From Gemmatimonadota bacterium (GTDB lineage: Bacteria > Gemmatimonadota > Gemmatimonadetes > Longimicrobiales > Gaopeijiaceae): DNA of 32,038 nucleotides. Shown piece by piece: positions 1-7,241 of this stretch. Location of the stretch: positions 1-32,038 of the forward strand of contig JAPPNM010000115.1 of assembly GCA_028873825.1 (NCBI GenBank), in the 5' to 3' direction. Numbering within the stretch: the stretch's first letter is position 1; each line of letters opens with the position of its first letter. The notes beneath the pieces were generated by a model. It was not told where the DNA came from and made no database searches. It worked only from the letters and a program-made list of their open reading frames with translations. Made by a program: the position numbers and the translations under genes.

Positions 1-820
1 TCAAGTAACACAGGAAGATGCGAATCTGTATGAGTTTGTGGGGTATGCTGGCTTCCCGGCCTTAGCCGCGTCCGACACCCCCGCTTGCGCCGGGTCCGGA
101 ACCCCGCCACGGCCGCCGCCGATGCGGTGGCGGAGCACCTCTGCGAGCGCTTCGGGGAACCCGTTCAGACGGACCTCGCGAAGCGTGGCTGGCGGTGGGA
201 CGGAGGCCAGCGGTGCCGGGCCGTCCATGTATCCCCGAAGCCGGAGCAACGACTGGTCCCGCGAGCGTCCGCGTCGATGGACACGGGCACAAGTGCGGCC
301 CTGGGGTGGATCAACCTGACTACGCTTCTCCTCCGTCGTTTCGCCTCGTTTGCTCGTGCTGCCCTGCACGCTTCGGTGACCCGAAGGGCGGCATCCTACG
401 AGTCTCATCCGCAATCGGTTTCATCCAGTCGAGGGGACGAAGGCCCGATCCGCGTCCATCTCGGCATCCCCTCGGGGACGGTCGCCCATCCATCCCAGCG
501 GTTTCGAGCGCCTTTGCGCGGTGGGACGATGGCCCCGCTGGACCCCGCGTCTAGCAGCTGCTCCCGCACATCCATGCGGGAACGGTGAAGAGCCGCTCGC
601 AAGGCAGTCAACCCTTGGGAAACCTCCGAAAGTCTGACGGAGTGTCAGGACGTTTCAGAACGTGTCAGGGTCGTTGGACATTGCCGCCAGCGGCTTGCAG
701 TTCGCCCCCGGCGGCAGCCGCTCGTTCGGTCCGGTACGATCCGAATGATCGCCCGCAGCCGGATCGGCGACTGATTCCGCCAGCGCCCCTATTCATGGAC
801 ACAGGCTCCGGGTGGGCATC
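1..820. other. 820 bp without a convincing gene
   Basis: Open frames exist on both strands, but none gives a protein I recognise, none has a good ribosome-binding site, and their composition (Arg/Pro/Ser-rich) is that of high-GC shadow frames. It lies downstream of the leftward RM-island operon. It contains a nested repeat cluster at 642-669 and a GC-rich inverted repeat (TGCCGCC at 681-687 with GGCGGCA at 709-715) that could slow transcription leaving the operon, although no T-tract follows. It could be decayed DNA at the edge of the island. Confidence 0.55.
642..669. repeat. Nested direct and inverted repeat cluster
   Basis: The octamer GTGTCAGG occurs at 642-649 and 662-669, 20 bp apart. 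Between and overlapping them is a perfect palindrome, ACGTT (650-654), TCAG, AACGT (659-663). About two helical turns between direct repeats is the geometry of an operator for a dimeric DNA-binding protein. No gene start is recognisable next to it, so its role is unknown. Confidence 0.5.
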
Positions 821-1042
821 TCACCGGTCGGCGTAGTAATTCTGTGGTTTGGGGGCATTGAGGAAATCGTGAAACGCCTTGCGCCGGCCTGCCTCGAATG
901 TCGTCAGCGCCGGGCCGTCCGTATTCGTCCACCCCTTCACAATTCTGTCGATTTCGTAGAGGACGTTCTTGTTCGAGGAATCAGCGATCAGCTTGAGGAT
1001 CTCCATCACGCCGGCATTGTAGCCCCGCTGGTGCTCACTCAT
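821..1042 (-). CDS. Small hypothetical protein, last gene of RM-island operon
   Basis: This is a 73-residue protein with no recognised family. Its ATG overlaps the stop codon of the upstream membrane-protein gene in an ATGA arrangement (1039-1042), which supports translation by coupling. The sequence is soluble and mixed-charge, with no signal peptide, no membrane segment and no cysteine. The first half (EILKLIADSSN..VLYEIDRIVKGW) is predicted by eye to be helical, and the end (NAPKPQNYYADR) is probably extended. The coupling suggests that it works with the 324-residue membrane protein, perhaps as a regulator or partner. That is inference from position only. It could also be a short uncharacterised protein carried passively with the island. 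Confidence 0.6.
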   Translation of the reverse strand: MSEHQRGYNAGVMEILKLIADSSNKNVLYEIDRIVKGWTNTDGPALTTFEAGRRKAFHDFLNAPKPQNYYADR

Positions 1043-2013
1043 TCCGCACTCCCACGATCACCCATAACGCCTCGGGTGAGTTCGACCATGTGCGACGGTG
1101 GCGCGGTGTCGTTCTCCTGATGGCCAAACCCCGATGGGCGGTGTGAGAAGATGGCGTGGGTGGCCTGCATCAGTACGGCGTCTTCGGTCGCATCGTCCGA
1201 CGCCGCCTCCACGAACCCTCTGAACGTCTCAAGAGCGAGGCTCCGGTGCTGATTGACGATCTGGTTATGGGCCGCAGCACGGTACCCTCTTCCGGTCAGC
1301 AGGATAAGGTAGCTCAGGATACCGAAAGCAAACAGCTTCACCGTCGCCATCTGAATCGTTAGGCCAACATTCTGCGCGTCCACCGGCTGCAGGTCGGTTG
1401 CGACCCACCAAGCGACCCAGATGGCTACGGCGCTCAACAGACCAAGCGCTCCTAGCCACACCCATTTCTGCCTTCCGTACGCTTTGGCGGCCTTCCCAAA
1501 GGTGTTCGCATAGCTGGCTACACCAACCTCCCCGGCGATCTTCTGCACATCCCGGAGTGCCTGCCTTGCCTGCTCTCGAATCTCCTTCACTTCGATTACC
1601 GCTCTGCTCGCCGCGGCAACCATCTTTCGGATAGGCTCCTGAGCCGTGTCCCCGCCGACGAGCGCGGCGAGTTCAGTTCGGGTACTGTAGTAGGCCGCCA
1701 TTAGGGTGTTCGCTGCGTCGGCCGGCTTCCTGTATCTCATGCCGCGAACATGCTCAAAAGCATGGAGAACGTTCCGAATCTCTTGCGAAAAGACGCTCAG
1801 GCGGTCTGCGGGCACCATCTGAAGGTCGGCTTGCCCGATGTTCTGGTAGAACGAGACGATTCGCTCTACCACAGGAACCGCGTCGGCCAAGTCATGGGAC
1901 ACCCCCTCCTTCTTGACAACCGCGAAATCCTGGGGATCGGTCTCCGAGATTTCCCGGCATGCGGCCCAAACCTCTTCGACACCGCCGAGGCTACGGGAAC
2001 TAGGGTCGCTCAT
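1039..2013 (-). CDS. Two-TM membrane protein with long cytoplasmic-type helical domain, RM-associated
   Basis: This 324-residue protein has no assigned function. Residues 1-183 are mostly charged and helical, with a likely coiled-coil stretch near 125-162 (AVIEVKEIREQARQALRDVQ). Two hydrophobic segments follow at about 184-204 (WVWLGALGLLSAVAIWVAWW) and 224-241, joined by a roughly 20-residue loop. A soluble tail (about 242-324) contains NQHRSLALETFRGFVEA followed by VLMQATHAIFSHRPSGF. I recall this tail pattern from uncharacterised proteins near defence genes but cannot verify it here. There is no signal peptide. The start has AGGAG a few bases upstream. It sits 186 bp after res on the same strand and overlaps the next small gene by 4 bp. 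It is plausibly a membrane effector or accessory of the RM locus, but nothing in the sequence proves this. Confidence 0.75.
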   Translation of the reverse strand: MSDPSSRSLGGVEEVWAACREISETDPQDFAVVKKEGVSHDLADAVPVVERIVSFYQNIGQADLQMVPADRLSVFSQEIRNVLHAFEHVRGMRYRKPADAANTLMAAYYSTRTELAALVGGDTAQEPIRKMVAAASRAVIEVKEIREQARQALRDVQKIAGEVGVASYANTFGKAAKAYGRQKWVWLGALGLLSAVAIWVAWWVATDLQPVDAQNVGLTIQMATVKLFAFGILSYLILLTGRGYRAAAHNQIVNQHRSLALETFRGFVEAASDDATEDAVLMQATHAIFSHRPSGFGHQENDTAPPSHMVELTRGVMGDRGSAE

Positions 2014-2199
2014 CGTCTCTCCTGTCCAAGTGGCCGCCCACCGTAGCTGCCTGCGGATCGTGGTTCAAGAGGTGCGGCTGCCAGACATCGGGTTTACGCG
2101 CGTTCCCGCGCAGGCCTTCGAGCCATGCTGATGTCGAGTGGCCCTCGCGGTTCGGCCCGGGGCATCGGCGATCCGTCAATGCTGCCTCGCCGCCGAACA

Positions 2200-4164
2200 C
2201 TATTCCCGGCCCAACAGCTTGAGTGCTTCCCATGATTCCTTGCACTGGTGGATATCGGTCTCCGAGAAAAGCAGGTACTTCCAACGCGCCGGAGTCTGGC
2301 CGGAACCGTTCACGTAGTTCGCCCACCGCCGGGCGGCCTTGGCCTTCGCGGTCACGTCGATGGAGTCGATCTCGCGATCGGACTTCACCTCGATCAGCAG
2401 GTGGGTTCCGTCGGTCTCGACCGCTATGAGGTCCGGGTTGTAGTCCCGTCCGGCGTTGTGCCAGAGAATGGGGAGATCGTTCCGGTGGAGGCGAACCCAA
2501 TGCGACACGGAATCGTCCTCATCCAGAATGAGCGCCACGGCCCGCTCGGGCGTCGAATCAAACGAGACCTCTGGATACAGGGACTTGGTCCAGCCCGTGT
2601 AGCCCACACCGCGACGGAACGGGCCGCGACGATCCTCCGAGGTCTTGGGGCGGCCAAGGCGCACGGGATCGAGTCGCACCATGTCGAGCTCATGCTCGTA
2701 CGATGGCGGTGGGGCGTTCTCTTGTTGCTCCCTCTCAATCAACCGAATGAGCCGGGCTGCCGCCCGATCCAAATAGTGGCTCAGCGACTCCTGAGCGCTT
2801 GCGCCGAGACCCTCGACGAAAGCGTCGAGAATCCTGCCGAGATGAACCCTTTCCTCCGTCCGACCGGGCACGGCATCGGCGGAGAGGACGAGGCGCGCGA
2901 GATTGGATCGCAACCGGTCCAGGGGAAACAGGTCGGTGGAAGCCTCGATGGCGTCAGCGGCTTCCCGGCGAACGATGTGGACCTGCGGCAGACCGTCTGG
3001 ACCAACAACCCGCCGAGCCGAAAACACCGTGCGCCGCAACTCCTGGGCCGGATCTGCCGCGATCTTCTCACCCAGCAAGCGGAACGGCCGCATGTCAGTG
3101 AGGTCCGCCAACGAGAAACGGCTCCTGATCGTGGTCATCCGTAGTCGCGGAACGAGGATTGGATCCACGTCGTCCCTCGGCCGAAGCTCCGCCCTGAGCA
3201 CCTTGACCGAACTCGCGCCCTTGGCGGTTCGACCCTCCAAGGTCGCGACCGTCGCCCCGGCCGGGGTCTCGGTTGCCGGTTCCACTGCGCCGGGAAGTCC
3301 GACGGCTGCGGCCCCCGCCGGGGCCACGACGTCTTGAAGTCCCACCTCTTCGGTTTCGGATCGTACGACCTCGTTCCCTTTCAGGTCCGTGCTCACAACC
3401 GCGTGCGTCCGATGATCGATGAACGTCTCCTGGAAGACTTTCCTCGCCTTCAGGAGCTTGTCGTAGCTCTCGTGCGCCAAAACCTCCAGCGTGTCCAGAA
3501 ACTCGACGCCCGTGTAACGGCCGAAGGGGAGGCGGAGACCGCGGCCGAGCGTCTGCTCCGTTAGGATCTTGGAGATGGACGCCCGCATCGAGGCGATCAC
3601 GTAGACGTTCTTGACGTCCCAGCCTTCCTTGAGCTTGTCCACCGCGACGATGATTCGGACATGCGAGTCCCGATTCTCCACGGCTTCGAGTTCGGCCAGG
3701 TCCTTGTCCGGTGACTTCGAGTGGATTTCGAGAACCTGACCCGCGTACTTCCCGCCAGCAAAGGACTCGGATTCGAGGAGTGCGGCGTACGCCTGAGCCT
3801 CCTGGATCGACTGGGCGACAACGAGCATTACGGCGTTAACGGAGTCAACGGCCTCGCGCTCGGCGAACTCATCGACGGCCTGTTGCTTCAGGTCGAGCAG
3901 CTGAACGCCATCGCGCAGCTTCGTGTGCGTGTCGTCCCGGTCGTCCCTGCGCCCCACGATCACCGGGGTCTTCACATACTGCTCGGCGATCGCCGCAGCC
4001 AAGGGAAACCGATAGATGATCCGGGGCTTCATCTTCTTGGTCGGTGTGCCCGTGAGGCCGATCAGGGCGCGCGGCGACAGGTCTCGCACCGCGTCTGAGA
4101 ACTTCGGGGCATCATACACATGATGCTCGTCGGCGAAGACCACGAGGTCTCCCAAGCCTCTCAA
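2200..4164 (-). CDS. res: Type III restriction enzyme Res subunit, C-terminal part (after in-frame TAG)
   Basis: This fragment carries most of the ATP-dependent restriction subunit: helicase motif II as ADEHH (residues 11-15 of the 654-residue fragment), motif III-like LTGTP, motifs V and VI (KEGWDVKNVYV, then TLGRGLRLPFG), and a C-terminal PD-(D/E)XK nuclease with NPD near 576-578 and IEVK near 591-594. The frame is open and identical to that of the upstream fragment, and it is separated from it only by a TAG at 4201-4203. The listed start is an internal TTG with no clear ribosome site, so independent translation is doubtful. Joined, the two parts give a protein of about 827 codons, within the usual range for Res. 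As written the gene is probably non-functional, unless the stop is read through or is a sequencing error. Confidence 0.85.
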   Translation of the reverse strand: MRGLGDLVVFADEHHVYDAPKFSDAVRDLSPRALIGLTGTPTKKMKPRIIYRFPLAAAIAEQYVKTPVIVGRRDDRDDTHTKLRDGVQLLDLKQQAVDEFAEREAVDSVNAVMLVVAQSIQEAQAYAALLESESFAGGKYAGQVLEIHSKSPDKDLAELEAVENRDSHVRIIVAVDKLKEGWDVKNVYVIASMRASISKILTEQTLGRGLRLPFGRYTGVEFLDTLEVLAHESYDKLLKARKVFQETFIDHRTHAVVSTDLKGNEVVRSETEEVGLQDVVAPAGAAAVGLPGAVEPATETPAGATVATLEGRTAKGASSVKVLRAELRPRDDVDPILVPRLRMTTIRSRFSLADLTDMRPFRLLGEKIAADPAQELRRTVFSARRVVGPDGLPQVHIVRREAADAIEASTDLFPLDRLRSNLARLVLSADAVPGRTEERVHLGRILDAFVEGLGASAQESLSHYLDRAAARLIRLIEREQQENAPPPSYEHELDMVRLDPVRLGRPKTSEDRRGPFRRGVGYTGWTKSLYPEVSFDSTPERAVALILDEDDSVSHWVRLHRNDLPILWHNAGRDYNPDLIAVETDGTHLLIEVKSDREIDSIDVTAKAKAARRWANYVNGSGQTPARWKYLLFSETDIHQCKESWEALKLLGRE

Positions 4165-4200
4165 CTGCTCGTAGAATCCCCGTCCGAGACCTTCCTGGAA

Positions 4201-4683
4201 CTAGTGGGTGCGGCGGCCCACCTTCGTCGTCGGCTTGAGCAAGGACTGGACCGTGAAGACGTAGAGCTTGACCGCCGCCGGGTCGTCCATGACGGCCCTC
4301 ATCGCAGGCGTGTTGAAGTTCTCCGACGTGATGACCACCGGGTCTGCCGCGAGTCCCGGCAGGAGGCTCTTCGGATGATTCCTCGTGAAGTTGCCCTTGG
4401 TCTTTTGGAGAATCGTGCTGCCCGGCGTGATGATCGCGAAGTTCCGGGTTCCGTCACTCGCGGCGAAGTAGTCCATCGCCGCCGCCATAATGTACGTCTT
4501 CCCCATCCCGACGGCCGCGTCGATGACCCCCTCGAAAACGCCGTCGGAACCGGAACCCTCATGTTCACCGACGCGAAGCGCTATCGTCTTGACCGCCCGC
4601 TTGTTCGGGACACGGAGGTCCAGGTTGGAAGCGACCATGTCAAGCGCCACCTCGTCAACGAGGCTGCCCGCCCGGCCGGTCAC
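4201..4683 (-). CDS. res: Type III restriction enzyme Res subunit, N-terminal part (ends at premature TAG)
   Basis: This 160-residue fragment contains the ATP-binding P-loop of the Res translocase (AAVGMGKTY, about residues 55-63) and the following strand/helix region up to KPTTKVGRRTH, where TAG occurs. Continuing in the same frame past the stop gives FQEGLGRGFYEQLRGLGDLV and then motif II. The protein is therefore interrupted by one codon, not by a frameshift or insertion. The start is GTG at 4683, overlapping the mod stop in a GTGA junction (4680-4683), the normal coupled arrangement of mod-res operons. Alone it lacks motifs II-VI and the nuclease, and cannot be an active motor. Confidence 0.85.
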   Translation of the reverse strand: MTGRAGSLVDEVALDMVASNLDLRVPNKRAVKTIALRVGEHEGSGSDGVFEGVIDAAVGMGKTYIMAAAMDYFAASDGTRNFAIITPGSTILQKTKGNFTRNHPKSLLPGLAADPVVITSENFNTPAMRAVMDDPAAVKLYVFTVQSLLKPTTKVGRRTH

Positions 4684-6359
4684 GCGGGCACCTCCTCGGG
4701 TTCCTTCGACCGGGCCAGTTCCAGCCGACGCCGTTCGCGGTAGTTGACCCGGTACTCGGCCAGTATGGACGCCGGGATCTTGCGGACGACCGAGCCGGGA
4801 GCCGCCGCGTGGACGTGCTCCCGAACCGCCGGATCGACGCTCGTGGCGCAGATCATGAGCGTTTCGCGCGATCCCAACGCGCCCGCCAAGAGGTCGGCGA
4901 CCGCACCCGAAACGTGCCCGTCAACAACCGCCAGCCGACTGCGTCCTTTGCGGCCAACGAACGGATGCTCCGGCAGGTACGCAAAGCCAAGCTGCGCGGC
5001 CGTGGCCTCGGCCAAGGCACCGTTGACGGCCCAATCTGAGAGGTAGACGACCCCCTCCAACTCCTCGAACATCGACGGAGCGACATCGACCACGCGGAAG
5101 CCGCCCCCGCCCCGCCAGCCTGTCTGATCGCTCACGCCGCCGGGATCGTTCCCCTCGACGACCCGCCTGAGACGGGGCATGGCGAAGTCCCTGACCGTGT
5201 CCTCAAGCCATTCTACGCCTATCCAGCGACGCTCCATCTTGTGGGCAACGGCTGCCGTCGTGCCGGACCCCAGGAAGCAATCCAACACAACGTCGCCGGG
5301 GTCAGAGGCGATGTGGAGTATCCGCTCGATCAATGCCTCGGGCTTCGGCGTCGAGAACGGTGTCAGATGGGGGAACAGGGCCAGAATCTCGCCCTTTGCG
5401 GTACCGGTCTTCCCAACTTCACCATGCGGCCAGATGGATATCGGGACGAGCCCCTGCTGCACCTCGCTCCAGAACTTCTTGAGGCGAGGCATCGAATCGC
5501 CGTCCTCCCCGAACCAGATGCGGTCGTCCGCAACCATCTCGTCGTATCGAGGCTTGGTAAAGAGCCAGCACCTACCGGGCGGAGGATCTACCGTCCGACC
5601 GGAGGGCAACGTGATGGTGAAGAACTGCTCCTTCCGCCTGCCCTTCTCGGCCTTCGCATGTACCGGCAACGATGCCCAGTCGCCGCGCGGGTCGTCGTCT
5701 GGATTGCTGTATCGCGAGCGTTGCTCTTCGGAGGGCGGTAGCAGATTCCTGGCCTTCTTCCAACGCGTCTTGTCTACCGCGTAGACGATCACGTTGTCGT
5801 GGCTGATGGAGATGTCGGTCCGGTTCTCTCTCGTGTGCGTCTTCTGCCAGATCACGTTGGCTACGAAGTTGGACGCGCCGAACACCTCATCGAGGACGCA
5901 CCGAGCCCGATGCATCTGCACGTCGTCCAAGTGGAGCCACACCGAGCCATCCTCCGAAAGCAGACGGCGAATCTGCAACAGCCGGTCACGGATCATGGTC
6001 AGCCAGACCGAGTGTTCGAGATTGTCGTCGTAATCCTCGAAGGCCTGGCCCGTGTTGAACGGCGGGTCGATGTAGGCCAGCCGGACCCGGCCGACATATT
6101 CGGACGCGAACTCCGGCAGTTCCGACAGGCTCACCAAAGCATTCAGAGCGTCGCCTCGGATCAACAGGTTGTCGGAGCTTCGCGAGTCCGTGGCGCAGGT
6201 CCGGCCCACGAGCGCTGCGTCACGCAAAAGACGCACCTCGGACACCCGGTAGTCGTGAGGCGGAACCCACTCGTAACCCTCGTTCCGATTCGCGAGCAGG
6301 CGGAGTCCCTTGTTGGTCCAGGTCAGTTCCAGACGACCCGAGTACTTCCGTGTTGGCAT
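4680..6359 (-). CDS. mod: Type III-like DNA methyltransferase (Mod), beta-class adenine-N6/cytosine-N4
   Basis: This 559-residue protein transfers a methyl group from SAM to DNA and would supply target recognition for the RM complex. Catalytic motif IV is DPPF (residues 98-101) and SAM-binding motif I is DCFLGSGTT (360-368). Motif IV preceding motif I defines the beta class, which includes type III Mod proteins. The stretch between them (about 170-340) would hold the target-recognition region. The DPPFNTG..F.DY and WLHLDD motifs are typical of Mod/YhdJ-like enzymes. The length is normal and the frame intact. It is the first gene of the leftward operon and is coupled to res. A GAGG lies a short distance before the ATG, and a small inverted repeat (AACCC/GGGTT) lies just upstream. 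Because res is broken, Mod may now act as an orphan methyltransferase. Confidence 0.92.
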   Translation of the reverse strand: MPTRKYSGRLELTWTNKGLRLLANRNEGYEWVPPHDYRVSEVRLLRDAALVGRTCATDSRSSDNLLIRGDALNALVSLSELPEFASEYVGRVRLAYIDPPFNTGQAFEDYDDNLEHSVWLTMIRDRLLQIRRLLSEDGSVWLHLDDVQMHRARCVLDEVFGASNFVANVIWQKTHTRENRTDISISHDNVIVYAVDKTRWKKARNLLPPSEEQRSRYSNPDDDPRGDWASLPVHAKAEKGRRKEQFFTITLPSGRTVDPPPGRCWLFTKPRYDEMVADDRIWFGEDGDSMPRLKKFWSEVQQGLVPISIWPHGEVGKTGTAKGEILALFPHLTPFSTPKPEALIERILHIASDPGDVVLDCFLGSGTTAAVAHKMERRWIGVEWLEDTVRDFAMPRLRRVVEGNDPGGVSDQTGWRGGGGFRVVDVAPSMFEELEGVVYLSDWAVNGALAEATAAQLGFAYLPEHPFVGRKGRSRLAVVDGHVSGAVADLLAGALGSRETLMICATSVDPAVREHVHAAAPGSVVRKIPASILAEYRVNYRERRRLELARSKEPEEVPA

Positions 6360-6791
6360 GGAGCAACCCTCGCTCTCGGGTTAGGCTGGTGGGCTCAGGG
6401 AGGTGAAGGCGGTCGATCTCTTCGACGCGCCATGGAATTGGACACCGGGCTCCGCCGTCCGCAAGTACCCGTGCGCGAATCGACTCCGCGTTCTGGACGA
6501 ATCGTCTCAAGCCAGCGCGTAAGTCCACCGCTGCCAGCCTTGATGGTGAGAACGGCGCTCCTTCGCTGTCGGGACGATGGGTGGGGTACGGAGTCGTGGG
6601 CAGATCGTATCGCACGGGTTGAGCGCGCGCGCCACCGACCTCGTTAACGGCGTCCAAACCAGCCGATTGGATTCCCGCCAATCAAGCCCGGTTTTCCCGG
6701 TTTCGCGGCACGGTCCAGCAGGGTCCAGTACAACGGCAGGAAACGCAGATCGTGCAGTCCTGATTGACTTTACGTGACTTCCTGCCGGGAT
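6360..6791. other. Intergenic junction between RM island and truncated yheT
   Basis: About 430 bp with no supported gene. One open frame crosses it on the minus strand, but its protein is unrecognised and overlaps the start of mod out of frame. The part nearest 6360 should contain the promoter of mod, though I cannot name a clear -35/-10 pair. The part nearest 6791 carries the inverted repeats listed separately and shows no similarity to the missing C-terminal half of the YheT family in any frame. Confidence 0.6.
6734..6787. repeat. 9-bp inverted repeat at island junction
   Basis: CGGCAGGAA at 6734-6742 is the exact reverse complement of TTCCTGCCG at 6779-6787, with 36 bp between. It directly abuts and overlaps the second inverted repeat (6786-6829), so one segment could pair with either side. 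There is no T-tract, so it is not an obvious terminator. Confidence 0.6.
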
Positions 6792-6829
6792 TCAGACCGA
6801 AAGCGATCCGTCCCCGAGGCTGAATCCCG
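6786..6829. repeat. 10-bp perfect inverted repeat spanning the yheT breakpoint
   Basis: CGGGATTCAG at 6786-6795 and CTGAATCCCG at 6820-6829 are perfect reverse complements with a 24-bp spacer. The right copy lies inside genuine yheT coding sequence (it encodes part of the GFS nucleophile-elbow motif). The left copy lies in the non-homologous sequence after the breakpoint (about 6809-6812). An inverted copy on either side of a breakpoint could arise from fold-back or template-switch rearrangement, or mark a recombination site. Confidence 0.65.
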
Positions 6830-7241
6830 CTGCTCCCACGGGACGCCCCGGATGACGGCTCCGGAGCTCCGCGACCACATGTGCCAGGTCGCCCGTCTCG
6901 CCGGAATGATAGAAGCGCGCGACGCGGTTGGGCTCGCCGCCGCAGCCGCGGAAGTTCATCCCCACGCCCCGAAGGCCCCGGACGAAGAGGTGACGTAGCA
7001 TCTCGGACATGTAGCCCCGCCGCGTCGACCCCTCGAGTCCGTGCAGCAGCACGACGAGCGGCGCGCCCGGCGCGGGTTCCGGCGCGTGATCGAGATCGAG
7101 AAAGTCGCCGTCCGGAGTCGTGATCCGGCGCCGCTCCAGCGGGACGGCGGCGCGGGGACGCATGTACCTCCCCGAGAAGGTCTGCGCGTGCGGGTTGCGG
7201 AGCCACCATGCGGGCCGAAAGGCGGCGGAAGACGCGGTCAA
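6792..7241 (-). pseudogene. yheT: YheT-family alpha/beta hydrolase, truncated at the nucleophile elbow
   Basis: The 149 residues match the first half of the YheT/EMB8 hydrolase family: FRPAWWLRNPHAQT near the N-terminus, VVLLHGLEGS (oxyanion region), MNFRGCGGEPNRVARFYHSG, and then the nucleophile elbow GFSLG. After this point the family continues with a glycine and about 150 more residues. Here it changes to DGSLSV and stops. No other frame beyond 6809 resumes the family, so this is a rearrangement, not a frameshift. The catalytic Asp and His are lost. The start is a TTG overlapping the waaA stop (TTGA, 7238-7241), so the gene was once coupled to waaA. The missing half is not visible elsewhere in the window. 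Confidence 0.85.

Noticed and set aside
405-611. Possible single ankyrin-like repeat on the minus strand (GLTALRAALHRSRMDVREQLLDAG)-type match, split here as GLTALRAALH and MDVREQLLDAG
   Set aside because: The match to the ankyrin consensus is suggestive, but there is only one unit, the frame has an upstream stop and no ribosome site, and the rest of the 68 residues is unrelated. It may be a remnant or chance.
4201-4203. Amber codon as genome-wide recoding or as a frameshift
   Set aside because: Other genes in the window end in TAG, and the frame is identical on both sides, so neither recoding nor an indel is needed.
6220-6681. 153-residue minus-strand open frame before mod
   Set aside because: It overlaps the mod start out of frame, has no recognisable domain and no good ribosome site.
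6734-6829. Integron attC site
   Set aside because: Paired arms are present, but the conserved AAC and GTT core boxes at the outer ends are missing and no integrase is in view.
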